Below, in pieces: positions 33,166-42,189 of a DNA stretch of 64,000 nt. The stretch is from NCBI RefSeq assembly GCF_000172555.1, contig NZ_ABOX02000006.1, positions 62,001 to 126,000 on the forward strand. Reading direction: 5' to 3'. This DNA comes from Pedosphaera parvula Ellin514 (GTDB lineage Bacteria > Verrucomicrobiota > Verrucomicrobiia > Limisphaerales > Pedosphaeraceae). Under the pieces are notes generated by a model. That model was not told the origin of the DNA. It searched no databases and saw only the letters and a list, made by a program, of their open reading frames with translations. Numbering within the stretch: the stretch's first letter is position 1; each line of letters starts with the position of its first letter. The position numbers were made by a program, and so were the translations under genes.

Positions 33166-33278
33166 CAATCCTGGCTGAGGACATCGGTTCGCTTCAGCAC
33201 AGATTTGAACAAACGAGAGGCATCCCTGTCTCTTCAACGTGCAGTGACAGTGAATCAAGGTGTTCTCGGGTTACATTT

Positions 33279-34328
33279 ATGGTCTTTCTCCATCGCATAG
33301 CACCGGCTTTTTGCGTCGTCCTGCTGACCGTCCAACTCAGGGGCGAAGACATCAAACCGGATTTCAACAAACTGGCGCCAGTGGCACTTTATCCATCGCT
33401 GATGGAAACCGCACGCACCAACAACATTCCCATCGAGGGAATGGATACACCAGACAACACGGACAATCTCAATCCAGGCGACTCGCTCACCGCCCTGATC
33501 ACGCTGTTCGAAAAGGGCGGCCACAAAACACAAATGCTCCTCTATGTCGAGGTCGCCGCTCCGACCGCTGAGGAACAGGCACGTAAACCCGGTCCGCCGA
33601 CGGTCTGTTATGTCGGCGCGGGAGACAAAATGGAGTTCACCAACGGCCTCACACCCGTGAACCTGCGCTTGCTCGGTCCTTTCGCAGAAACCACTGGCAG
33701 GAGCAAGCCGCCCAAATTTCAAGACAAGAAAGCGCACATCACCTTGAACAAGGGATTTCTCGCTCTCGGTCTGGATCAAGCCGGTACGGCGACCTGCCGA
33801 ATAAAGGAAAACCATGTGCATGGCAACTTCCTCATGAGTGGGCGGCCATTTACCGAAGCCCAGGTTGCTGAGGGCAAAAAGGCCATGACTGCTTTGCAAT
33901 TAAGTTTGCCCGAACAGCGCGCGATTGCCGGGGCGGACTTCGCACTCATGTCCTACGTTCAACTCGTCCAGGCAACGCCCGGGCTCGACACCCTTTTTGA
34001 AAAAGTCGTGAAACTGCCATCCATCTGGTCCATCGCGAGTCATCTGGGTGTAGACGTGAATCTAAAGATTGAAAGTCAATATGTGACCACCATGGACGCC
34101 TCAAAATGGAATCTGACGCCGCAGACACCGTGTTACGCTTATCCTCTCGCACTCCAGTTGAATGACCAACCGGCATTAATCACCACGCTGGTTGTGGCTC
34201 CGCCGCGACCACCGCTTCTAGGTTGCGCCGGAATCGTCGGCCTGCTCGCAGAAAAATCGGGTGACAAGGAAACCTATCTCACTTTGCGGATTATCAGCGC
34301 TCACAAGAAGCTCAGTCCTATTCGTTAA
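33279..34328 (+). CDS. Secreted protein of unknown function
   Basis: 349 residues with a signal peptide (MVFLHRIAPAFCVVLLTVQLRGED). The mature part is mixed alpha/beta with no recognised domain (PGDSLTALITLFEKGGHKTQMLLYVEVAAPTAEE; QATPGLDTLFEKVVKLPSIWSIASHLGVDVN). Probably periplasmic or exported. It stands alone between SUKH-like and leftward membrane genes. Confidence 0.6.
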   Translation: MVFLHRIAPAFCVVLLTVQLRGEDIKPDFNKLAPVALYPSLMETARTNNIPIEGMDTPDNTDNLNPGDSLTALITLFEKGGHKTQMLLYVEVAAPTAEEQARKPGPPTVCYVGAGDKMEFTNGLTPVNLRLLGPFAETTGRSKPPKFQDKKAHITLNKGFLALGLDQAGTATCRIKENHVHGNFLMSGRPFTEAQVAEGKKAMTALQLSLPEQRAIAGADFALMSYVQLVQATPGLDTLFEKVVKLPSIWSIASHLGVDVNLKIESQYVTTMDASKWNLTPQTPCYAYPLALQLNDQPALITTLVVAPPRPPLLGCAGIVGLLAEKSGDKETYLTLRIISAHKKLSPIR

Positions 34329-34362
34329 CATGGAGCGGTTTTTTCCACCGCTGAATTCGGGA

Positions 34363-34869
34363 TCAGTGTTTGCCTGGCTCAAATGAGAAGCTGGAATATG
34401 GGTTTGGTGCCACCTCGAACGGCTTGGTCTCAATATGTACTACACCGACTTCAGCAAACCCAGTACAACGCCAGCTATTCGAACTCCTTGCAAAGTGGTA
34501 GGAGTAGGTTGGGCCTTTACCTATATTTGCGCCACGCTCTACGGTTGCTGTTACCGAAACATCTCCATTGTCGCTAACCAGCATAACGAAAACGTGAGCC
34601 CTTATCGGTCTAAGTTTTTTTGGGAGCTGCTGAATCGTGCTCCAGGAGAAATCCGGAAAAGCCCTGTGCCATGCTTCGTGGCGCGCAAGTCGTTTCAATT
34701 GGTTCACATCTTCAGGCGCCAAGGTTCCAAAAACTTGAATAGGCATGTCCGGATCACTCGCGAAGTGCCATGCCACTCCGCCCAATAAGGCAACAACCAA
34801 ACCAGCAATCACCAAGCCCTTTGGCCTTCTGATCACTTTCCATTTGCTGCAATGTCGATCACTGCCCAT
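34363..34869 (-). CDS. Membrane-anchored protein of unknown function
   Basis: 168 residues: a short basic start, one membrane span (GLVIAGLVVALLGGVAWHFA, about 18-37) and a periplasmic domain (VFVMLVSDNGDVSVTATVERG; YSYHFARSSNSWRCTG). It begins 17 nt after the stop of the DUF3592 gene on the same strand, so the two likely form an operon. No family recognised. Confidence 0.55.
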   Translation of the reverse strand: MGSDRHCSKWKVIRRPKGLVIAGLVVALLGGVAWHFASDPDMPIQVFGTLAPEDVNQLKRLARHEAWHRAFPDFSWSTIQQLPKKLRPIRAHVFVMLVSDNGDVSVTATVERGANIGKGPTYSYHFARSSNSWRCTGFAEVGVVHIETKPFEVAPNPYSSFSFEPGKH

Positions 34870-34886
34870 TCGTTATGCTATTCCGC

Positions 34887-35780
34887 TTACTTCTGAAAAA
34901 GCTTCACCACAAATCCGCCTGCCACCGCGCTCCACACGAGCAGCAGCACCAGAATCACCTTCAACACCGCCCCAAACCTGCACGGTTTTATTTCACCCCG
35001 TTCCGTCAACGCAAGCTCACCCGGCAGATTATCGAGCAGCGCCGCATACTTGTAATCGTTGCGATCATAAACCAAAACTTCCCGCCGATCATCCTCCAGC
35101 CTTTCCGGCAGATGCGTCTTGGTGGATGCCTGCCGTACTTGCCCTTGCGAGTCGCAGAATGTGAAGGTGAGCTCATACACAGTCCTCTTGTTAACTTGCA
35201 CATTCGTCGCCGTTTTGCTGACCAATCGTCCTTCGGCCATTTCACCGTTGGCCAGCAAACGAATATTCTTCAATCCCCGCCAAAGCCCCGGCAACACCAC
35301 TCCCAATCCTACCATGGGAAAAAGGAATACCATCGCCACCGACGGCCCAAATACCGCCCGCCGCATTCCCTGAATTCGCGAGCGATCCGGCCTGCCTGCG
35401 GGAAACTCGACCGTCATATGACCGCCCGGCTTCTTGCCTATCCTTCCTGTTCTATACGAGATTCCTTCAAAGCCCGTCCCGCCGGTCTCAAACTTATAAT
35501 GGTATGCATAAATGGGCACGCCTCTGCTGTGCCTGCCCCCTCCCTCCGTGTAACTCGTGCTGTCAACCTGTGTTACTTCGGCACTCGCAGTTTCCAACTT
35601 TCCCCGCATCACAAAGGCAGACGTGTAATCTCCCTTGACCCCCATAGCCCAAACAAAAAACATCCCAAACCCAAAGAAAAACCACCCGAATGTCGAGAAA
35701 GTCCCGCCAAACAAAACCACCAACCGCGTGGACAACGGCACACTTCGCGGAGGACTGCTCGCTGAAATCATGGTGCTCAT
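34887..35780 (-). CDS. DUF3592 membrane protein
   Basis: 297 residues with three membrane segments (FGGTFSTFGWFFFGFGMFFVWAMG; VFGPSVAMVFLFPMVGLGVVLPG; AVLKVILVLLLVWSAVAGGFVVKL). Between them are beta-rich domains typical of DUF3592 (IYAYHYKFETGGTGFEGISY; GGHMTVEFPAGRPDRSRIQG; VYELTFTFCDSQGQ; EVLVYDRNDYKYAALLDNLPG). The function of the family is unknown; it occurs widely in membrane contexts. Upstream lies a repeat-dense gene-free block. Confidence 0.75.
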   Translation of the reverse strand: MSTMISASSPPRSVPLSTRLVVLFGGTFSTFGWFFFGFGMFFVWAMGVKGDYTSAFVMRGKLETASAEVTQVDSTSYTEGGGRHSRGVPIYAYHYKFETGGTGFEGISYRTGRIGKKPGGHMTVEFPAGRPDRSRIQGMRRAVFGPSVAMVFLFPMVGLGVVLPGLWRGLKNIRLLANGEMAEGRLVSKTATNVQVNKRTVYELTFTFCDSQGQVRQASTKTHLPERLEDDRREVLVYDRNDYKYAALLDNLPGELALTERGEIKPCRFGAVLKVILVLLLVWSAVAGGFVVKLFQK

Positions 35781-35869
35781 GACAATCCAATCAAACTCCC
35801 GGCAAATTCACCCCATCTCATGCCGCAAACCATCCCATCAGCCCCAACCAATTGAAAGTCCAATTTGAA

Positions 35870-36605
35870 GTGCGATGCAATCCCCCGCGCCAGCAATCAA
35901 TTTATGGTAGGGAATATTGCCCGTCTGGAAAGACCTGCGCCGTTTCCGTGACCTCCCTCATGCTCCAATCCAATTCACCGTGGTCAACGCGTAGGCGATC
36001 TACGATGCCGTCCGCAACCAGCCGTCCAGGTAGGGCGCGTCACTCCGCTGCGCGCCGCACTGACATGGCCCAGGATTCAAATCCAATCACGCCCAACTCG
36101 CGTAAGCGACCAGCAATCAATTAATCGGTGGAATGAGACTGGTGCCCGTCTGGAAAGACTCGAATTCTAACCTCGTCGGCCACCGTGTTCAGCCCATCGA
36201 GCCTGCACGCGAACGCACCCCGCGACTCCATCCTTTGCGCCAGCAATCAATAACTTGGTGGAATGACGCCGGTGTCCGTGTGGAATGGTGCCCGTCCGGA
36301 AGGACCCCGGAATTGAAGCACCGTCGGTGATTCTGCTCGGCCCATCGAGCTTATCCGCGGACGCGCCCAGATGAGTCCGTCCAACCGCCAGCCGTCCAGG
36401 TAGGGCGCGTCACTCCGTACGCGCCGCACTGACCTGGCCCAGGATTCAAATCCAATCACGCCCAACTCGCGTAAGCGACCAGCGATGCAATCCCCGCGCC
36501 AGCAATCAATTGAAAGGTAGGGAACGCGCTGCGCCGCTTCCCTGACCTCCCTTGCGATCCAATCCAATTCATCGTGCCAAGCGCGGAGGCGATCTGCGAT
36601 TCCAT
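35870..36605. repeat. Mosaic of dispersed repeats
   Basis: No credible gene. The stretch contains at least two rounds of a set of units: GGTAGGGAA...GCGCCG (35907, 36516), CCAGGTAGGGCGCGTCACTCCG (about 36026 and 36397), TCTGGAAAGAC/GTCCGGAAGGAC with CCCATCGAGC (36140-36215 and 36285-36370), and CGCGTAAGCGACCAGC (36090 and 36471). The order is partly duplicated, like 28.1-28.5 kb. Confidence 0.75.
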
Positions 36606-36665
36606 CACCAACGATCCAAATTATTTCTTCCTAATTGGCCAGTCAGGCCTGTTGAGCGCGAGCAT

Positions 36666-36923
36666 TCAATTATCAGTCTGCATTTTAATTCTCTGAACAA
36701 ACTTACTGATAACTTCTCTGCGTTCTTGGTCATAAGCCGCGTCCTTTTTGCGAATATCTTCATCAGTGTAAAAATGATATAATTCGTGCCACGCACTCTT
36801 TATCAATGCGTCTTGCTCCTCATCAATATTCGGCCATGAATCAATAGCGCGTTTTGCAGTGATTTCATTTGTCACTACTTGTTCCAGCAACTTGACGATT
36901 TGCTCTCGATGTTCAGGTTTCAT
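36666..36923 (-). CDS. Small helical protein, possibly immunity-type
   Basis: 85 residues from ATG 36923 (MKPEHREQIVKLLEQVV). All-helical, charged; the segment AWHELYHFYTDEDIRKKD resembles a pattern I have seen in small orphan proteins near toxin systems, but I cannot name a family. It is the last gene of a leftward group of small genes (37773 to 36666). Confidence 0.55.
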   Translation of the reverse strand: MKPEHREQIVKLLEQVVTNEITAKRAIDSWPNIDEEQDALIKSAWHELYHFYTDEDIRKKDAAYDQERREVISKFVQRIKMQTDN

Positions 36924-36939
36924 GGCCGCAATATTTAAA

Positions 36940-37381
36940 TTAATGAACCGTCGCCACCGCAAAAATCAGATGGAAATTCGTCGGTGCAAGAATCCCATTC
37001 TCTTCAAAATCAAAATAGTCCAAATGAAAGTGCTGCCCTTCTAAGACTTCGCCGCTAAAAAAGTTTAAAATCGATTGGCCCACCTTTTTTCGCCATTTCA
37101 ATCCCTCCAGAAAGAACCAGTTGTTGTCCATCGACTGTGATCGTCAATTGCGCTTTGCTTTCTTTCGCTGGCAGGAATACAAGCCGCTCAAAAGCCTCCG
37201 GGTAAAACCGCTTCGAAGATTTCTCTGCGCTAATCGCAAACTTATCGCCTCGAATGAAAGCATTTCCAAGTTCCAACGGCTCAGCAGACTTGCTGCTTAT
37301 CTCGATAGTCGACTCCTTGGGGCTGTGGTTTATGTGCATTATAATTCTATAGTGGGATGTTTGAGGCTGGGTATTAACCAT
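36940..37381 (-). pseudogene. Frameshifted orphan gene
   Basis: Reading leftward, a 108-residue frame (37381-37055) ends shortly after an A6 run, while the neighbouring frame continues in a protein-like way (VGQSILNFFSGEVLEGQHFHLDYFDFEENGILAP) to 36940. Deleting one A at 37085-37090 would join them into one protein of about 145 residues with a beta-rich start (STIEISSKSAEPLELGNAF; KAQLTITVDGQQLVLSG). Its start overlaps the stop of the gene at 37773-37381 (TAATG), so it was translated with it. It may be a mutation, a sequencing error or slippage. Confidence 0.6.
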
Positions 37382-37773
37382 TAGCCATTCGACGCATGGC
37401 CGATCAGATGATACTCAGAGCAGACAATGTCCACCGCAACTTCTCCGCCCTCGATGTGAATCAGCATGCTATGGCGCTCCATTCCACTGCCACGGAAGCC
37501 ATAACCGAGTTGCGACAAAACCAAACCAGACTCATCCATTCCAAGTTCTTGCACGGTCACTTCTCCAACATAGGCAGCCAAACCATCGCCACTGTCGAAG
37601 ATATTGTGATAGTGCAGCAGGATGACGCCATTTGCGATTAACCGGGCACACGGCTGTCCATCCGTCATGTTCAGAAACTCAATAGTTAAGGTTCGTCCGT
37701 CTTCTGAGAACCCGATCCCTGCCAGGTTAACGTCAGTTAAAAGATGATTCGATGTGTGGCTCACGTAGGTCAA
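37381..37773 (-). CDS. Orphan soluble protein, unknown function
   Basis: 130 residues, beta-rich and acidic (NLAGIGFSEDGRTLTIEFLNMTDGQPCARLIANGVILLHYHN; MLIHIEGGEVAVDIVCSEYHLIG). No family recognised, but size and fold type resemble immunity-like proteins. It shares a TAATG junction with the next gene, so they were co-translated. Upstream is the convergent end of the TPR protein region. Confidence 0.6.
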   Translation of the reverse strand: MTYVSHTSNHLLTDVNLAGIGFSEDGRTLTIEFLNMTDGQPCARLIANGVILLHYHNIFDSGDGLAAYVGEVTVQELGMDESGLVLSQLGYGFRGSGMERHSMLIHIEGGEVAVDIVCSEYHLIGHASNG

Positions 37774-37830
37774 TTATTAAATGCGTTTGAAAAAATCCCA
37801 GCAACAGGAAGTTCAGCTAAAAAAAGCACA

Positions 37831-39204
37831 CTAAACCGCCAACCTCACCTTCGGCTTCGCATTCACCTCCGCCGCCTTGCGCTTTTGAATCCGCTCCTCT
37901 TCCTCCATCAAATGAATATGCCTCTGCGCCGTGAAAGCCTGCGGTGACGCGGCATAGTCATGAATGAGACGCTCCAAAATCTTCCGCGCCGCCGCATGGT
38001 CGGAACGATATTTAATCTGCCACGAGGCCATCAGGCTCAACCATTCCGGGATCTTTTTCTCCGACTGCTCCGGCATGCTGATGAGCAACTCCATTTGTTC
38101 CATGGCTGCCAGCACAGAACCCAGTTGCTCCGCCAGAATCCGCGCCAATTGCTCGCGCACCTCCACATCATTGGGATCCTGTTTCAGCTTTTCCACGCAT
38201 TGGTTGGCCTGCAACGTCGCCACATTCACATCCATCTTCCGCGCTTCGCCATCGCCACTCCCCAGCAGGCCACCGCTCAGCGCCGGCATGCGCACTGTCT
38301 TCACCTTTTGCTGCTCTTTGTATTCCTCCGATGATTCCGGAATTTGGTTGATTCGCAACCACGCCATCTTCGCCAAGTGCGTATCCGGATATCTTTTGCA
38401 AATCTGTTCCAGCACCTTCCGCGCGGCTATCGGGTTCTCGCATAATTTGAGTTCCCAATCCGCCAACCGATGCAGCGCAATCGCCACCTGCGTCGCCGTC
38501 ATTTCCGGCTCTTCGATTAATCCGGAAATCGTCCGCTCCGCTTCCTTGATATCATGAAAATGGTTCGCATAAAGTTCAGCCAGCATCATCCAGCCCTGAA
38601 AATCCGTCTGGCATTTCTCAAGCTCGCGGATGACTTCGACCTCCGCCTCGGCGTATTTGCCGAACTTCATCGCCGCAACCGCCCGCGAATACATCGGGGC
38701 TGTCTTCTCTTCAACCAGGAGTGAAATACTCGAATGAACCAGCGGCAACATCCAGATCACGGCAGCATATCCCAGCGTCGGCAATCCGCCCGAATAAAGG
38801 ATCAGGCCGGCGATCGGTGTCACCAACGCGCACCAGATAAAACTCGCCAGCAGAAAATCCTTCCGGCTCTCCTTTTCAGAACGCATCACCACCACCACCA
38901 GCCACCAGGCCAGGGTGATTGCTCCCCAATAGGTAGCCACCATGCTGACTCCTGGTGACACTTGTCCCGACGTCCGAATCCACCAGTTCGGTGAGTTTGA
39001 AAATGTAAAGATCGGCGGCAACCGTGACGAAATGCCTGAGTTAAAAATCGTCCACAGAACGAGAGGAAAAATCACCCCTTTAATCGTCCACTTAACCAGC
39101 CACTTGCGGTTATAAGTCTCGTCGTCTCCGAGCAGGTGGCCGCGATAAAAGAACGTCCCCCACACGAATGCGACCAAGGTTAATATGGATACCTCCAAAC
39201 TCAT
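37831..39204 (-). CDS. Membrane protein with TPR-like repeats
   Basis: 457 residues. The first roughly 175 contain about five membrane segments (VSILTLVAFVWGTFFY; VIFPLVLWTIFNSG; ATYWGAITLAWWLVVVVM; LLASFIWCALVTPIAGLILY; LGYAAVIWMLPLVHSS). The cytoplasmic rest holds TPR-like helical hairpins (AVAAMKFGKYAEAEVEVIRELEK; GWMMLAELYANHFHDIKEAERTISGL; AIALHRLADWELK; AARKVLEQICKRYPD). Probably a scaffold tied to the membrane. Not obviously linked in operon with the neighbours. Confidence 0.75.
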   Translation of the reverse strand: MSLEVSILTLVAFVWGTFFYRGHLLGDDETYNRKWLVKWTIKGVIFPLVLWTIFNSGISSRLPPIFTFSNSPNWWIRTSGQVSPGVSMVATYWGAITLAWWLVVVVMRSEKESRKDFLLASFIWCALVTPIAGLILYSGGLPTLGYAAVIWMLPLVHSSISLLVEEKTAPMYSRAVAAMKFGKYAEAEVEVIRELEKCQTDFQGWMMLAELYANHFHDIKEAERTISGLIEEPEMTATQVAIALHRLADWELKLCENPIAARKVLEQICKRYPDTHLAKMAWLRINQIPESSEEYKEQQKVKTVRMPALSGGLLGSGDGEARKMDVNVATLQANQCVEKLKQDPNDVEVREQLARILAEQLGSVLAAMEQMELLISMPEQSEKKIPEWLSLMASWQIKYRSDHAAARKILERLIHDYAASPQAFTAQRHIHLMEEEERIQKRKAAEVNAKPKVRLAV

Positions 39205-39287
39205 TTGGTGCTGTTGTAACAGCGTTTTGACTTACATTAGACCCAACGTCGTTGGATTCCAAGCAGAGTTTCGTGCCTGATTTCGCG

Positions 39288-40547
39288 TCATTGTTCCACC
39301 CGTAACAACACCCCGGCGCCCGGAGCCAGCCAAACCTGTTCCCCCTCAAACGCAACGAGGTCGCCCGTGTATGGGGAAACCTTCAGCACCTTCCTGGGAG
39401 CCTTCCGGAATTGCGGTCCGCACGGAATCGATTTCTGCACATCCTTGTTCACCAGCATCACATATCGGGTGCCATCCTTATGGGTAAAATCCCCAACCAC
39501 CATCTGTCCGCCAACCGTTGTGACCAGGCTGTTGGTCGAAGGCCCTTTGCATCCACTTGGAATCGAACCAAAATGATAAACCTCATCGCATTTCAGCTGG
39601 AGCAGGGTGGGGGCAAGCTTCTGAATCTGCAGATTCACATTCTGCATGTTGTGCCAGTTGGCCGTCTCATTGCCGAACTGGTCAATCGGCGCCATGCGAT
39701 AGTTCCCCACCTGCGGCGCAAAGTAAGTGAAATAGGCAATCCCTTTCGCTCCATACGCCAGGCTGCTGTAAACCTGGAACTGAAAGTCCGCCGCCGTTGG
39801 CTCCCGAAAATTGAATGACCCCACCGAAAGCACGATGTTCCAGAACGGCAGATTATATTTTCTCGCCACCGCACTCATCTGCTCCAGGTTGGACCAGTAA
39901 ACGTCCCGCAACGAACCATCGTCCATGATGGAATAATGATCGTAACTCAACGTCGTGGGATGAATCGTGTTCACGAACTGTTCCAGGTAATCATTGTAAT
40001 TCGTGGCGTGCATTTGCCAGTTCTCGGCATAGTTCGGGAAGCAATTGATGTAAGCCCATTTTCCCGGAGCCATCTCGTTGAAGAACCCTGCCACCGTTGC
40101 CAATCCTGGAAAAAAGTCCGCACCCGGTTCATCGCGCAAATAATATCCATAGGTGGCCGGATGCTTTCCCGTTTCCGCGACCACGCTCGCCACATTGCTC
40201 CTGGCCACGTTCGCATCAACCTTCGTCCAGTCGTATCCCATCGTGCGCGCATCCCAGACTATTCCCTTTAATCCCGCAGCCTGACACGCATCCAGCGTTC
40301 CCGGCGCGACAAATCCCGCCACTGTCAATCCGCATTCCTTCATCTTTTTCAACACCGCTGGATCATTCGGCGCAGAATTCCACGCCATCACCGGGAAGAT
40401 TGGCTGCTCAACCGCATTGCTCATGGAAGAAGCCTTCGTGGTAACCTCAGCTTGCCGCCTGGAAATAGGTTTTGGGTCTGTCGAAGAGCAGCCGCACGCA
40501 ATGAGCGCCGCCGCTGCGCCGCACAGAAAAGGCCGAAGGAATTTCAT
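39288..40547 (-). CDS. Lipoprotein with glycoside hydrolase-like TIM barrel
   Basis: 419 residues from ATG 40547. Lipobox LIACGC follows a short signal, so it is exported and lipidated. The body reads like a GH-type (beta/alpha)8 barrel: CGLTVAGFVAPGTLDACQAAGLKGIVWDART, GYYLRDEPGADFFPGLATVAGFFNEMAP (acidic residues in the RDEPG loop), WAYINCFPNYAENW, TLSYDHYSIMDDG, FWNIVLSVGSF and GAKGIAYFTYFAP. It then has a beta-rich end (YVMLVNKD). It could be a glycosidase or carbohydrate-binding protein; catalytic residues are not certain. Alternative start at 40577. Confidence 0.7.
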   Translation of the reverse strand: MKFLRPFLCGAAAALIACGCSSTDPKPISRRQAEVTTKASSMSNAVEQPIFPVMAWNSAPNDPAVLKKMKECGLTVAGFVAPGTLDACQAAGLKGIVWDARTMGYDWTKVDANVARSNVASVVAETGKHPATYGYYLRDEPGADFFPGLATVAGFFNEMAPGKWAYINCFPNYAENWQMHATNYNDYLEQFVNTIHPTTLSYDHYSIMDDGSLRDVYWSNLEQMSAVARKYNLPFWNIVLSVGSFNFREPTAADFQFQVYSSLAYGAKGIAYFTYFAPQVGNYRMAPIDQFGNETANWHNMQNVNLQIQKLAPTLLQLKCDEVYHFGSIPSGCKGPSTNSLVTTVGGQMVVGDFTHKDGTRYVMLVNKDVQKSIPCGPQFRKAPRKVLKVSPYTGDLVAFEGEQVWLAPGAGVLLRVEQ

Positions 40548-40649
40548 GCCTTCAGAATAATCAGATGCGTGACGCATGCAAGCGTACGCAACACCGCCGG
40601 TCCCACTTGGTCACAGCCCTTCAATTGTTCAACGTCGGCTGGCGCATGA

Positions 40650-41663
40650 TTAATGGCCCGGGCCGCGTATGACAATTTTGCCGAATGCACCTTGATAAAG
40701 ATGGTCGTATGCAGCCAGGGCATCCTCAAATGAGTAAACCTTGTCAATGACCGGATGAATTTTAAATTGGGCAAATGCCTGATTCATTCTTTCCAGAGCG
40801 CGCCTCGGGCCGGTGGAGATTCCGCGCAGTGTCGCTTGTTTCGCCAGCACCGGAAAGAGGGGAAGGTCCGAGGTCATATCGTCGAGAAAACCAATGATTG
40901 CTATGTGGCCAAAAGCCTTGAGCGAATTCAGCGATTTGATCAAACTCCCGCCTCCGGCGACTTCCAGGACTTGGTCAACTCCCTTTTGTGAGGTCAATTC
41001 AAGAGCGGTTTTATCCCAGTCGGGAGTTGTTGTGTAATTGATCGTATGGGTCGCGCCGAGGGATTTGGCGCGCTCCAATTTCGCATCACTGCTCGACGTC
41101 ACAATCACGTCCGCGCCAAGCATGCGCGATATCTGCAAGCCAAAGATTGACACTCCACCGGTGCCTTGTACCAACACTGTCTCTCCCCGTTGGAGATTGC
41201 CTCTTTCCACCAGTGAATACCAGGCCGTCAGGGCGGCGCATGGCAGGGTCGCAGCTTCGGTATCGTCCAGATAATCCGGCACGAGAACGAGCGCCTGCTC
41301 ATTTAGCACAAGATATTCAGCCAGCGCACCAGGGATGGTATTTCCCAGGGTGTGGAGATATTCACCAGATTGCGGCGGGCCATCAATCCAGCGCGTGGCG
41401 TATTGCGTCATGACACGGTCGCCTTCCCGAAATCGGGTGACGTTTTTGCCGCATTCCACCACGGTGCCGACTCCATCCGCCACCTGCGTGAGTGGAAAAC
41501 TCATATCAGGATTATAGATCTTTTCGATTATCAGTTTGTCCCGGTAATTGAGGGAAACGGCGCTCACCCTGATCATTACCTCGTTTTCAAGGGGCCTGCG
41601 GATTGCCACGTCTGACATTTCAAGGTTGCCACGACCAAAACCTTTGAGTATCCACGCTTTCAT
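40650..41663 (-). CDS. NAD(P)-dependent MDR-family reductase/alcohol dehydrogenase
   Basis: 337 residues, a medium-chain dehydrogenase/reductase. The N-terminal GroES-like domain has VSAVSLNYRDKL and FPLTQVADGVGTVVECGKNVTRFREGDRV; the usual zinc-binding cysteine/histidine pair is missing, as in quinone oxidoreductase-like members. The Rossmann domain has VLVQGTGGVSIFGLQ. It would reduce a quinone, enal or aldehyde using NAD(P)H. The gene faces an ArsR-type regulator across a perfect palindrome; expression is probably controlled by it. The start is preceded by AAAAGG. Confidence 0.9.
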   Translation of the reverse strand: MKAWILKGFGRGNLEMSDVAIRRPLENEVMIRVSAVSLNYRDKLIIEKIYNPDMSFPLTQVADGVGTVVECGKNVTRFREGDRVMTQYATRWIDGPPQSGEYLHTLGNTIPGALAEYLVLNEQALVLVPDYLDDTEAATLPCAALTAWYSLVERGNLQRGETVLVQGTGGVSIFGLQISRMLGADVIVTSSSDAKLERAKSLGATHTINYTTTPDWDKTALELTSQKGVDQVLEVAGGGSLIKSLNSLKAFGHIAIIGFLDDMTSDLPLFPVLAKQATLRGISTGPRRALERMNQAFAQFKIHPVIDKVYSFEDALAAYDHLYQGAFGKIVIRGPGH

Positions 41664-41677
41664 AATTTAACCTTTTG

Positions 41678-41713
41678 TAGTATAGTTTGATTGTTCGAAG
41701 ACAATCGAACAAT
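41678..41713. promoter_or_regulatory. Palindromic operator between reductase and ArsR regulator
   Basis: ATTGTTCGA (41690-41698) and TCGAACAAT (41705-41713) form a perfect 9-bp inverted repeat with a 6-bp centre. A TATACT -10 for the leftward reductase gene lies at 41683-41678. This is the expected operator position for the ArsR-type regulator. Confidence 0.65.
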
Positions 41714-41749
41714 AGAACCAAGTTGAAACCTGTCAAGGTCTGAAAAATT

Positions 41750-42097
41750 ATGAGAATACAATTGCCCAAATTTCCTTCGGTGGACGAATTGGAACTCACG
41801 AGTGTTCTTTACGCCCTGAGCGATCCGATCCGACTGGACATTGTCCGGCAACTCGCACAAGTCGAGTCGTTGTCATGCGGATGTTTTAAAATCGACATGC
41901 CCAAGTCTTCGCTGTCGCATCATTTCCGCATTTTGAGGGCATCTGGAGTCGTGGCGACGCAGAGAAAGGGAACCACGCTATTTAACGAATTGCGTCGCGC
42001 CGATCTGGAACAAAGATTCCCCGGTCTCTTGCGCGCTGTCCTTGGCGAGTCAGACCTTCAGAAAAATGAAAACGGGCGGGGGAAGCCTAAAAAATAA
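41750..42097 (+). CDS. ArsR-family transcription regulator
   Basis: 115 residues with a winged helix: VLYALSDPIRLDIVRQLAQVESLSCGCF, then the recognition helix in MPKSSLSHHFRILRASGVVATQRKG and the wing. ArsR/SmtB members often repress a divergent gene and are released by metals or, in redox-type members, by cysteine oxidation. Two cysteines (CGC) lie just before the recognition region. The target is very likely the reductase divergent to it, with the palindrome between them. The C-terminus is a basic tail. Confidence 0.88.
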   Translation: MRIQLPKFPSVDELELTSVLYALSDPIRLDIVRQLAQVESLSCGCFKIDMPKSSLSHHFRILRASGVVATQRKGTTLFNELRRADLEQRFPGLLRAVLGESDLQKNENGRGKPKK

Positions 42098-42189
42098 CAA
42101 CTGCGCCCGCGCCCAAACAGCGAACGGTGGCTTTCAAACCAGAAGTGAGTGAAGCCGCACAGGCGACGGGAATTGCCGCTGTCTCAGAC

